From NCBI GenBank assembly GCA_964035015.1, contig OZ036010.1:6013467-6077466 (forward strand): 64,000 nucleotides of DNA, written 5' to 3'. Of this stretch, positions 58,501-64,000 are shown in pieces. How positions within the stretch are numbered: position 1 is the stretch's first letter; each line of letters begins with the position of its first letter. Under the pieces are notes generated by a model. The model made no database searches. It was given only the letters and a program-made list of their open reading frames with translations, and was not told where the DNA came from. Source of the stretch: Corallium rubrum (taxonomy: Eukaryota > Cnidaria > Anthozoa > Scleralcyonacea > Coralliidae). The translations under genes and the position numbers were made by a program.

Positions 58501-61500
58501 AAGTGTATATTATGCATGGTAGTCATGATTCGCAAACGCAGTAGACGCCTTTTTTCAATGAGCGATGGCTCTCAAAAGCGATCCGTATTGGTCATACTGG
58601 TGTAGTAGCTGGGGGATAGGTGATACTGGCTTTGCCATTCATGTGCCATTCTTTGCCATTCTGGGGGATAGGTGATCATGCAGGAATGGCTTTGCCATTC
58701 ATGTGTTTCACCATCAAAACTTTGTAAAAATGATTAGTTTAGTGACAGTCCAATTAAGCCAAAGTTTTTATTAAATAAATAAGTTTGTATATTGTGGTTT
58801 TTGTAAATATATATTTAGCTGTTATAATTTATCATTCAGAAATATATATTTTTTACTTTTAAAAAGTTTTGTCCACATTACACGTATATAAATTATCCTA
58901 TAAGGAATCTTTCTGAGGGAGGCGGGGGAATTTCCAAAGGGGGGACATATTTCCTAGGAAATCTATCCCAGGGGGACACATTTTTTTGTGGGGGGACATA
59001 TTTCTTGTGACACCGGGATGACAATATTCCCATATAAACACTCTCTTGCCGGGTAACTTGCATTACCAGAAATTTTGGACTTCTGCTCCCGCGATATGTA
59101 GTGATAGCGGTATCAGCTTGTTCTCCGGAATTGAAATTCAAATTGATAGTCATGATGTTAGACCTTTTGAAAAGCGCCGAAGTCGTAAAGGAATACATAG
59201 ATAATACATAAAAATCGAAGATGGACAGGTGGAAAATACATAGAAATAATATGAGAATAAATTTCGGGTAGTAGATGTGAAACGCATAGGTGTAAGGGAT
59301 TTCGGATACTGAAATCATGGGATATTGGAAAATTTGAGACATTTAGATAGGATTACTTGAAGTATCGCCCTACTGTAAACATGACCGACAAGAGTGAAAC
59401 GAGTCGAACTGAGATATGAATTTTGGTAATACAAATAAACCTCGAATTGCTAAGATCTGTGATTACCTTCAGCAAAATTTCTGGTATCTTCGACGTTATT
59501 TGGCAGGACGTAGGATGATCTACAGGCGAAGAAATATACCGAATCAGACTGGCGAATCTTTGAGGAATCGTGCAAGAGTGCGGCAACTAAATTTCGACAA
59601 GTAGTTGTCTTGCAATGGATGTTTATAGGTAGGGTACTTTCAGTATTTTGGGAATATATAAGGTTTCAAATAGGCGGAAAATGTGTTCTACAATAAGTGA
59701 TTTGGCAGAGTGTAGGTTGAATCGATTTTAATAAATAGCGTAGGGAACAATTCGCCAGTCGTTGGTCTTTGCATTAAGAGTGCGGCACTTTGTCAGCGAA
59801 CTTCTCGAGAGCCACAATTTTCACTTTTGTATATCCGCCATATGTAATCACTGTATATATTTCGACGCCATCTTGAAAATCCAGAATTAATTAAACCGAA
59901 AGCGGGCGCCATTTTGTCCGAAATTTCTGGTAATGAGCTACCCGAGTTGAATTCGTCACAACAGCGTAGGGGCGGATCTAGGGGTAGTCAAGCCGATCAC
60001 GCGACTAAGGTAAAAATTGCGCAGTTAATTAATTAAGTTAATTAATTCAAACTGCGGTCCATAGCAAAGACATTAATATTCAAAATTTGTAGTCCAGTTA
60101 TCAAGTTTCATACAGCGGCAAGGCCTTCGATAATGTAATATATCAAGTCACAAAACAGCGGTCTTGCGCGTGAGTTTTGATCGCTCTGTAGTCTGATTCC
60201 AGCCATCCGATTGGCCAATTTGCTTTTTGATTGATCTGTGGGGAGTTCTGATCGATTCGTGGATCAGGGGCTCGTATACAAGCTATCCAATTGGCTAATT
60301 CAAAAAATATCTGAATTCTCATTGGCTACATTTTTTGATCGATCATATGCATCAGCCTTCAGTGTATACGGCATGATTCTACAGCCTTTCTGATCGGCGA
60401 TCGCAGCTTGAATGCGAATGTTTAATTTCAAGTGCCACAGAAATATAAAAGCGAAATAGCGAATATATACTGCAATGTCTTGTAGTATTTACGAGAATGT
60501 GCAGTCCACGTTTGAGAGAAACGATTGGCCATATCTTCAAGATGTTTACGCTGATCTGATGAAGCGAATCGACGCTTTGCCGAAGAGTTCTGTTGAAGAG
60601 CGGTTGAGTGCTATCAACAACACGAACTTCTACCTCAGTAAAAATTTTGGTGCCGAATCTTTCATCCCGAAGTATGTTCGAGAAAGGAAAAACAAGTCTT
60701 GTACAGCCATAATGTAAATATATTCTATTTTAACTAACTTTTACTCTTATTATAATAGTTTTGGACTTGTATTAACCGAACAAACTGTGCGCCACGACCG
60801 GCTGGCATGATCGTTTATGAAATTAGCATATTACTGCGGTCAAAATAGCCTGCGTGCAGACTCATATTACAGTACGGTCAAAAGTTTATCAATATTAAAT
60901 ATTTCACTTATATACCGCGAACCCAGCCGAACCAATATATACTGTAGTGTAGGCATTTTGTTTATGCTTTTTGTCGCCTGATATTAGTTTAAGATTTTGA
61001 TTTGGATATCTATTATCCATAAATTATAGTGTACATGTATATGGACTGTGTCAGTGTCTTGTTGACTTGTTAGACCACATGCTTGGTGTAATACGATCTC
61101 TCTAGTTCAGATGTGATAAATTGTGATTTGATAATGATTGATTTAAATAAATTGATTTAAAACCAGTTTGCTCTTTTTCGGCCTTCCAAAGGCTGTCCAT
61201 GTTGGAATCACAAGTTTGCCGTGTGGTATTATGTGTTTTCTAGGCATGCTGATGAGCCCTGATATTGGGTGAAACAGTAATTTTTGCACCTCACGTTTTA
61301 TTTACCGAAAAAGATCTGGTGTTGGTATTAATAACTAATCATACCCCCCCCCCCCCCGGAAAAATTTCCGTACCCCTCCCCGAATGTTCACAAACGAACA
61401 TTTTGACTAACGTACGAAAAATCCTGGATCTGCCCCTGCAACAGTGCACGCGCCAGTTATGAAGACAATCGGAAACTACTCATGGAATGTGAAACCATTA

Positions 61501-62424
61501 TAATGCATGGGCGGCTTTGTCTAGTAGTAACTCGTCTCATATAAACACTCATCTTTTTTCAACTCGGGTTGCTGGGTAACTCGGCTCCATATAAACAGGC
61601 CCTTAAAATGTATTCAGGTCGTAGTAACGGGGCGGTCGTATGGCGTGGTTCCATTGTAGTTAAATCAATGGATTAAGTGAAGTACAAGTTTACGATAAGG
61701 GAGAAGCACGGGTGGCGTGTGCTCTTAGGGCGCTGCCTCTCGCCAATAGTTAAGCCCAGTTAGACGGGGTTAGTACTTGGATGAGTGACCATCTGGGAAT
61801 AACCCCGTTCTCGAGCTTGGAACACATGTGAGTAGAGTTTAGTTGGTCTTTCCTGTGCTTCGAGGCTTTTTTGTCATAGCTGTGATCCGTGGTTTGAACT
61901 GTGTCGTATGGCGGCTGCTCAGTGGAGCGCCTTTGATATGCCTCGACACGGCCACGTTGAAAATCCTTATGAAGAAATTGTAACTCTTGATAAGTAATTT
62001 ATCAATTGATAATAACGACATTATAAAGACTTTTTTCGCGGTGTTGCGGTTTGGAGCACTCTCTAATGTCGCTCTCTATTTGAGCCTTATTATTCAGTCT
62101 GCTCTTTCACTGTCCGGTTGTTGTTGTTGCCACAGCTAGTTTCCACATTTCTTTTACAGTCTGCTCTTGAAAGCTCACGCAGCGCAAAGAGTTAGTAACC
62201 TTTACGATACTTACTGTCAATTTCCATACATCCTCCTAATAGACTCACCACATTTGGGTGATCAGGAATCTGGTAAAGCATCTGAAGTTCTTCAAATAAC
62301 TCTCTCTCATCTTCATGAGTTCCTCTACCTAAGAAACAGTGATATCTGATATTCAGATCGACTCACAGACCTTACTTATAATAGACAGACAGGTAGGGGC
62401 AGGCAGGCAGGCAGGCAGGCAGGT

Positions 62425-62478
<54 letters not shown>

Positions 62479-63911
62479 ACAGGCAGGCAGGCAGACAGAC
62501 AGGCAGGCAGACATGTACAGACAGACAAATAAACAAACAAACAAACAAACAAACAAACAAACAAACAAACAAACAAACAAACAAACAAACAAACAAACAA
62601 ACAAACAAACAAACAAACAAACAAACAAACAAACAAACAAGCAGGCACACTGAACAATAAGAAAATTTTTATAAGAATATAACTAATAAATTTTTTAACC
62701 TTTCACCTCGAAGGACGTGCATACATGTCTTTAGTATTTTACTCCGGCTAACGCCAGACGATTTTACTTGTCGATATAAAACTGCACGAGGTGAAAGGGC
62801 TAAGGATTCATTTAGGTTTATTTAGGATAACTTTTAATATGACATATATACTGTACCTCGGATCATTTTGACAGCGCATTTTGTCGTCTCCCCATTTATT
62901 GTTACATTTGCCAGTTCTACTAGACCAAACTGTCCACGTCCAAGTATTGTGTCAGTAAATTCTATAGCTGTTATTGGAATATGTTTATTAAAGTTGAACA
63001 ACATCTCTGAACGAGAAATGGGTCTTGACCCTGGCTTGTTGCTTACAGAGGATGCTCGCGAAGTATCCGCTGACTCGCCGGGATTGGTAGTGGAAGATGC
63101 TTCCATTTTCATATAGCCTTCCTGATTCTCGTTTGGAACAGCATCTGGGGTAGGGTTAGGAGTTGCATTTATGTTCTAGTACAGAAAAACAAACACATTA
63201 GCAGCTCTACATGAAACGAGTGGCTTAATTGTAATATCGCCAAATCAATTGCCCTCGAGGTTAAATATATATTAAAGGGTACATTTTGGCAATAAAAATT
63301 AAGTTTGTTTAATTTGAAAGAACTCGTGAAATTGTAATAGAAGATCATTTACAACTTTTTCGTGTCTTTCTTCGTTTGCAAGATATTTCAATTTGTTTAA
63401 TATGTAAATGAGATGGGCTCTGACGTCAGGAGCAGGGTACAGTATTTTTACACAAAGCAAGAGCAGTTATGAAATGTTCAGTGTTACAAGGCGTTTTTAT
63501 GTGCACAATTTCAAGTGATTTCGTTGAACAAATTTAGAGATATAACTGATTTTGCTATGTGTGATAATACTGTACCCTGCTCCTGACGTCAGAAACCATC
63601 TAATTTACATATCAAACAAACTGGGATATCTTGGAAACGAAGAAAGATACGAAAAGATTGTAAAAGATCTTCTATTACAATTTTATGAGTTCTTTCAAAT
63701 TAGACAAACTTAATTTTTGTTGCCAATGTCCTTTAAGTAATTATTACCATTATTTCTACTGATGGTTCGGCATTATCGGGGATTTCATATTGTCCACGGC
63801 GTCGGTGTTTTCGTTTCCATACATATGTTGTAGTCAAGATCACGGCAACCAGAAAGACCACGCTTCCAGACGTGGTGATGATTATCATACCTGGAGAGAG
63901 TATTGGACCAC
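44928..63911 (-). CDS. Right receptor gene: transmembrane receptor tyrosine kinase (3' part)
   Basis: Visible exons, 5' to 3': 63,911-63,748 (transmembrane), 63,175-62,857, 62,328-62,215, 54,373-54,196, 52,720-52,598, 51,687-51,617, 51,013-50,973, 48,128-48,029 and 45,125-44,928. All have GT-AG borders and joins are in frame from 63,911 to 50,973. The protein shows a membrane helix, a juxtamembrane segment, glycine loop [12 protein letters not shown] lysine, helix-[10 protein letters not shown], hinge [26 protein letters not shown] and [14 protein letters not shown]. The layout resembles the FGFR/RET/Cad96Ca group of receptor kinases; I assign no orthologue. The catalytic residues are intact. 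The exon for subdomain X (between WELYMDG and YQLMERCW) is not visible, and a direct join is out of frame. The ectodomain lies beyond 64,000 and may carry GCC2/GCC3 modules like the left gene. Confidence 0.8.
45530..45995 (+). repeat. Cluster of CTGANGA...GAAACGT repeat-family copies
   Basis: Three partial copies carry CAAAACGTCAGTATTTCGTT (45,577), CTGATGA ... GCTCGAAACGTA (45,819) and GCTGGAAATGTCAGTATTTC (45,909). They are separated by AAACTGCCGAGAATACTGAC and GTGTACACAGCACTCTACTT tails. Confidence 0.55.
46146..46430. repeat. Degenerate inverted repeats around GAATTCG
   Basis: GGACGAATTCGACACCGGTC and the later CGAGACCGGTTCCGAATTTG are loosely complementary, with a third arm TTCCGAATTCGTCCGGTACC at 46,372. 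They precede the ATTCT array. Confidence 0.45.
46453..47852. repeat. 1.4-kb (ATTCT)n array with (ATGCT)n blocks
   Basis: TATTC units alternate with TATGC blocks at 46,859-46,941, 47,162-47,266, 47,418-47,510 and 47,533-47,585. Single TGTGC units precede the first three TATGC blocks. It lies in the last intron of the right receptor gene. The repetitive ORFs are artefacts. Confidence 0.97.
48029..48128 (-). CDS. RTK exon: subdomain XI
   Basis: This 100-nt exon encodes [18 protein letters not shown], then [15 protein letters not shown]. It contains the conserved Arg of the DRP motif. The borders are TTACACCAG and GTAAGTT. It enters with one leftover base and so needs a phase-2 partner; the exon at 50,973 ends in phase 1. 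Confidence 0.8.
48345..48447. mobile_element. Short TIR element (GGCTGTTTTCCACTAGGCGA)
   Basis: TTAA-like flanks, arms GTTTTCCACTAGGCGA / CGCCTAGTGAAAAACCGC. Relative of 24,460-24,601. A direct duplication of about 70 nt (48,176-48,251 and 48,506-48,575) flanks it. Confidence 0.6.
48600..49555. other. Intronic stretch where the missing kinase exon would be expected
   Basis: I searched the minus strand by eye for a PY-x-GM ... GxR ... PxxC type exon with AG/GT borders and found none. A (TATTG)n run is at 49,236-49,258. Confidence 0.4.
49556..49893 (-). repeat. Dispersed palindromic repeat, copy 2 (inverted)
   Basis: It is the reverse complement of 8,776-9,104, including GATCCAAACACG palindromes and AATGTCGGACAGTATATCAT. 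It lies in the right receptor gene, 40 kb from its partner. Confidence 0.65.
49911..50017. mobile_element. Short MITE with CTGTCTAACACCAGA core
   Basis: ACCCTTTTACTTCCCA and GGGAGGGAAAGGGTTAA ends; family of 13,391. Confidence 0.55.
50018..50760. other. Intronic stretch without recognised features
   Basis: AATTGAATTC repeats occur at about 50,504-50,525. No exon was recognised on either strand. Confidence 0.35.
50766..50936. mobile_element. Short TIR element ending 37 nt from a kinase exon
   Basis: AATAGACCTTTCCGCATGAA and TTCACGCGGAAAGGTCTATT are complementary. ATCAC/AATCA-rich interior, no ORF. Confidence 0.6.
50973..51013 (-). CDS. RTK exon: helix F ([13 protein letters not shown])
   Basis: This 41-nt micro-exon between GTTTAG and GTGAGC encodes [14 protein letters not shown], subdomain IX. 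The next exon in order, for subdomain X, was not found. Confidence 0.8.
51390..51474 (+). mobile_element. LINE 3' end fragment with (TCTA)n tail
   Basis: CGCCCCTCGTGGAAATCAGC ... TTTAAATAAAG matches the 3' end of the LINE at 58,231-58,296 and is followed by TCTA units. It is a severely 5'-truncated copy. Confidence 0.6.
51617..51687 (-). CDS. RTK exon: activation-loop end and APE region
   Basis: This 71-nt exon encodes [20 protein letters not shown] and KSD. PVRWMA is the tyrosine-kinase P+1 loop signature. The IEAIEAS segment carries about two residues more than the usual IESL. The borders are CTACCAG and GTAAGT. Confidence 0.8.
51743..52035. repeat. (GAT)n / (GATGGT)n microsatellite
   Basis: Pure GAT units are followed by (GATGGT) hexamers at 51,885-51,960. 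It gives a spurious poly-Met ORF. Confidence 0.95.
52060..52475. mobile_element. TIR element (GATTGGTCGAGCT termini)
   Basis: Left GATTGGTCGAGCTACTTCGG with ATTAATTCCCCAATAATAA pairs with the right end reading TTATTATTGGGAATTAATCC, then GAGGCAGCTCGACCAATC. The inner GAATAATAACCTGGACTTAA arms also pair. There is no ORF. Confidence 0.7.
52501..52561. repeat. (GAT)n microsatellite
   Basis: About 20 GAT units, 37 nt from the donor of the catalytic-loop exon. Confidence 0.95.
52598..52720 (-). CDS. RTK exon: catalytic loop and DFG
   Basis: This 123-nt, phase 0-0 exon encodes [17 protein letters not shown] and [12 protein letters not shown], then [10 protein letters not shown] of the activation loop. 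The catalytic Asp, the AARN signature of tyrosine kinases and the DFG Asp are intact. The borders are ATTTCAG and GTAAGA. Confidence 0.85.
53136..53272. mobile_element. 137-bp TTAA-flanked MITE, AGTGCCTATGAAACG ends
   Basis: TTAA at 53,132-53,135 and 53,273-53,276. The arms are almost the whole element (AATGATAGAGTA / TACTCTATCATT). It is the smallest of its family. Confidence 0.8.
53276..53521. mobile_element. Complete AATAGGCGAGTTTCAGGG TIR element
   Basis: The ends AATAGGCGAGTTTCAGGGTG and CACCCTGAAACTCGCCTATT are exact complements, as is GCGCGCGCATCATTTT with its partner. A truncated copy is at 43,804-44,020. Confidence 0.75.
53530..54165. repeat. Foldbacks and CGTTTCCAGCGAAGG family copies
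   Basis: 53,530-53,610 is the TAGTGTGCTGCCTAGGCAGT tail in reverse. 53,617-53,752 is a palindrome with GGACTAGACCGGG / CCCGGTCTAGTCC. 54,012-54,160 is two inverted CCTTCGTCAG...GGAAACGTT copies. Confidence 0.6.
54196..54373 (-). CDS. RTK exon: hinge, kinase insert and helix E
   Basis: It encodes [18 protein letters not shown] (hinge and helix D), a short insert ([14 protein letters not shown]), and [17 protein letters not shown] (helix E). The borders are TTCTGCAG and GTATGA. The upstream intron contains the nested transposon stack, whose edge starts 25 nt from this acceptor. Confidence 0.8.
55180..58322 (+). mobile_element. Nearly full-length LINE (APE endonuclease + RT) with (AAT)n tail
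   Basis: The coding region is followed by a short 3' UTR ending GTGGAAATCAACTTTTG ... CGTTAAATAAAG and an (AAT)n tail at 58,297-58,322, typical of CR1/L2/jockey-type elements that end in microsatellites. It is inserted antisense to the receptor kinase, inside a DNA transposon. Confidence 0.8.
55220..58102 (+). pseudogene. LINE ORF2: endonuclease-reverse transcriptase with one nonsense codon
   Basis: The frame opens at 55,220. [10 protein letters not shown] (endonuclease start with the catalytic Asn) is followed by a TAA at 55,301-55,303, then the frame is open for 924 codons from 55,328. Endonuclease motifs: [33 protein letters not shown] motifs: [62 protein letters not shown] and LYADDSQIY, with the YADD catalytic box intact. 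The C-terminus has [10 protein letters not shown]-type sequence ([15 protein letters not shown]). One point change would explain the stop, so the insertion is young. An ORF1 was not identified, so the 5' end is probably truncated or shorter than usual. Confidence 0.85.
58376..58470 (+). repeat. CTGAYGA...GAAACGTCAG repeat-family copy
   Basis: TTAATGAAGGGCTCCGCTTG followed by AAACGTCAGTATTTGTTGTC and TCGGCAGCTCACCATTTTCT. It lies between the LINE tail and the right arm of the CCGG element. Confidence 0.5.
59061..59927. mobile_element. 867-bp TIR element (CATTACCAGAAATTT)
   Basis: Left CATTACCAGAAATTTTGGAC pairs with GTCCGAAATTTCTGGTAATG. It interrupts the GGCCTGTTTATATGG element. A small basic ORF (59,416-59,604, 62 codons) and short minus-strand ORFs lie inside; none is recognised as transposase. 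Confidence 0.65.
59967..61438. mobile_element. hAT-like non-autonomous element with 8-bp target duplication
   Basis: Ends TAGGGGCGGATCTAGG and CCTGGATCTGCCCCTG pair. Flanks CAACAGCG (59,959-59,966) and CAACAGTG (61,439-61,446) form an 8-bp duplication with one change; the empty site in the 29-kb copy reads CAACAGCG. An 8-bp duplication plus CAGGGGCGGATC-type termini is the hAT signature. No hAT transposase is visible; an 80-codon ORF is carried instead. Confidence 0.75.
60475..60717 (+). CDS. Small ORF (80 aa) carried in the hAT-like element
   Basis: A TATAAAA box at about 60,446 precedes the ATG by about 29 nt, so the 5' UTR would be very short. The protein is hydrophilic and looks real in composition: [20 protein letters not shown] and [20 protein letters not shown] suggest two amphipathic helices, followed by [13 protein letters not shown] and CTAIM at the end. 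The final CTAIM resembles but does not match a CaaX box, because the Cys is fifth from the end. I do not recognise a family. It may be captured cargo or an unrelated chance ORF. Confidence 0.4.
   Translation: MSCSIYENVQSTFERNDWPYLQDVYADLMKRIDALPKSSVEERLSAINNTNFYLSKNFGAESFIPKYVRERKNKSCTAIM
61700..61850 (+). repeat. 5S rRNA-derived SINE-like element
   Basis: AGTTAAGCCCAGTTAGACGG is followed by GGTTAGTACTTGGATGAGTG and ACCATCTGGGAATA, close to the 3' half of animal 5S rRNA (internal promoter region). The 5' half (GTGGCGTGTGCTCTTAGGGC) is only loosely 5S-like. Fragments at 16,330 and 33,045 share the non-5S part. Confidence 0.55.
61851..62210. other. Intronic stretch without recognised features
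   Basis: No exon or repeat structure was recognised between the 5S-like element and the kinase exon at 62,215. Confidence 0.35.
62215..62328 (-). CDS. RTK exon: helix C and beta-4
   Basis: It encodes [16 protein letters not shown], with the helix-C glutamate, then [14 protein letters not shown], a strongly conserved receptor-kinase segment. The borders are TTCTTAG and GTAAGTA. Phase 1 in, phase 1 out. Confidence 0.8.
62385..62645. repeat. (GGCA)n / (CAAA)n tetranucleotide tract
   Basis: GGCA units at about 62,397-62,515 pass through GACA patches into (CAAA)n at about 62,527-62,641. It uses the same motif as the 2.5-kb array at 17.9 kb on the opposite strand. Confidence 0.95.
62697..62803. 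mobile_element. Short MITE with GGCTAACGCCAGACG core
   Basis: ACCTTTCACCTCG and CGAGGTGAAAGGGCTAA ends pair, with the core CCGGCTAACGCCAGACGATT. It ends 54 nt from the donor of the exon at 62,857. Confidence 0.65.
62857..63175 (-). CDS. RTK exon: juxtamembrane region and kinase N-lobe start
   Basis: It starts in phase 0 after CTACTAG. About 70 polar Ser/Asn/Pro-rich residues include QEGYMKM, a possible phosphotyrosine site. They lead to [12 protein letters not shown] (ATP-binding glycine loop) and CAVKMIR, with the catalytic lysine of subdomain II. The donor is GAG|GTACAG. Confidence 0.8.
63276..63732. mobile_element. TTAA-flanked MITE next to the transmembrane exon
   Basis: TTAA at 63,272-63,275 and 63,733-63,736. 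The arms pair over about 180 nt (AAAATTAAGTTTGTTTAATT, ATTGTAATAGAAGATCATTT). It belongs to the family of 20.8, 42.0 and 53.1 kb. Confidence 0.75.
63748..63911 (-). CDS. RTK exon: transmembrane helix
   Basis: The acceptor TTTTAG precedes GTGGTCC. The sequence encodes GPILSPG followed by a hydrophobic helix of about 24 residues (from MIIITTSG to LTTTYVW), then a basic stop-transfer KRKHRRR. The donor is ATG|GTAATAA. A TTAA-flanked MITE ends only 11-14 nt into the following intron. Confidence 0.75.
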
Positions 63912-63975
63912 CTAAAACAACGAGGAAACATTTTCGGAATGAGTGAGTCCAAACATGTGGTAGAAGAATTTTGTT

Positions 63976-64000
63976 TGAAGGAAGGAAGGAAGGAAGGAAC
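63976..64000. repeat. (GGAA)n microsatellite at the window edge
   Basis: GGAA units continue to the last base of the window. Confidence 0.9.

Larger units (their letters stand above)
54970..59012. mobile_element. CCGG-flanked TIR element carrying a LINE
   Basis: Ends TGTCCCAGTAAATTTGTCC and GGGACATATTTCTTGTGACA pair, with CCGG on both sides (54,966-54,969 and 59,013-59,016); the empty site has one CCGG (29,214-29,217). The arms of about 200 nt include GTCCACATTACACGTATATA-like sequence and ATATATTTCTGAATGATAAA. Confidence 0.7.
54818..61602. mobile_element. GGCCTGTTTATATGG element, copy 2, split by three insertions
   Basis: Its ends match the intact 395-bp copy at 29,067-29,461. Homologous pieces lie at 54,818-54,969, 59,013-59,060, 59,928-59,966 and 61,439-61,602. 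The intact copy shows each junction as an empty site. Confidence 0.75.
54398..61656. mobile_element. Outer Tc1/pogo-like element (TA flanks), filled by nested insertions
   Basis: Left end CAGTGGAGCCTCG ... ATACGACC and right end GGTCGTAT ... GGTTCCATTG are imperfect complements, with TA at 54,396-54,397 and 61,657-61,658. Its own sequence amounts to about 470 nt (54,398-54,817 plus 61,603-61,656); the rest is later insertions. The left end is 25 nt upstream of the acceptor of the exon at 54,373. Confidence 0.65.

Noticed and set aside
58893-59342. 149-codon minus-strand ORF
   Set aside because: It spans the junction of two transposable elements, so it cannot be an old gene, and it has no domain.
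61700-61850. Functional 5S rRNA gene
   Set aside because: Only the 3' half resembles 5S, and it is joined to unrelated sequence shared with two other loci.

Overview
The window is intron-rich, repeat-packed animal DNA. GT-AG introns, GCC2/GCC3 (ephrin-receptor-like) cysteine modules, a tyrosine kinase with intact HRDLAARN and DFG motifs, an APE/RT-type LINE, tRNA- and 5S-derived SINEs and dozens of MITEs all point to an early-branching metazoan. My best guess is an anthozoan cnidarian such as a stony coral. This is inferred from gene and repeat style, not from a database match.

Two parts of host receptor genes lie in tandem on the minus strand. The right-hand gene enters from beyond 64,000. 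It encodes a transmembrane exon (63,748-63,911), a juxtamembrane/glycine-loop exon (62,857-63,175), further kinase exons down to 48,029, and a C-terminal tail ending at a TAA at 44,928. I could not find the exon for kinase subdomain X between 50,973 and 48,128. The left-hand gene starts with a signal-peptide exon (27,640-27,707), has a unique 162-residue N-terminal domain exon (25,493-25,978), then nine GCC2/GCC3 module exons (21,487 down to 7,093). Eight of these are exactly 162 nt and all are phase 1-1. Its membrane and kinase part, if present, must lie left of the window. Together the two halves suggest a tandem family of receptor tyrosine kinases with cysteine-rich ectodomains.

Almost everything else is mobile or simple-sequence DNA. 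At the left end (815-5,625, plus strand) is a two-exon gene of about 1,551 residues with two C2HC-like modules, an XPG/FEN1-like nuclease region and a Cys-rich tail; an AcademX-type DNA transposon protein is the best interpretation. Introns and the 17-kb intergenic region (27.7-44.9 kb) hold many terminal-inverted-repeat elements, several with TTAA target sites, plus foldbacks and SINEs. One kinase intron (54.4-61.7 kb) contains a nested stack: a TA-flanked Tc1/pogo-like element is split by a second TIR element, which in turn contains a CCGG-flanked element (itself carrying a nearly intact LINE), another TIR element, and a hAT element with an 80-codon ORF under a TATA box.

Simple repeats are extreme: a 2.5-kb (TTTG)n array, a 1.4-kb (ATTCT)n array with higher-order TATTC/TATGC blocks, pentanucleotide and trinucleotide tracts, and a 22-bp minisatellite carrying ten CACGTG E-boxes. 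Plus-strand ORFs across these tracts are artefacts of repeat periodicity.
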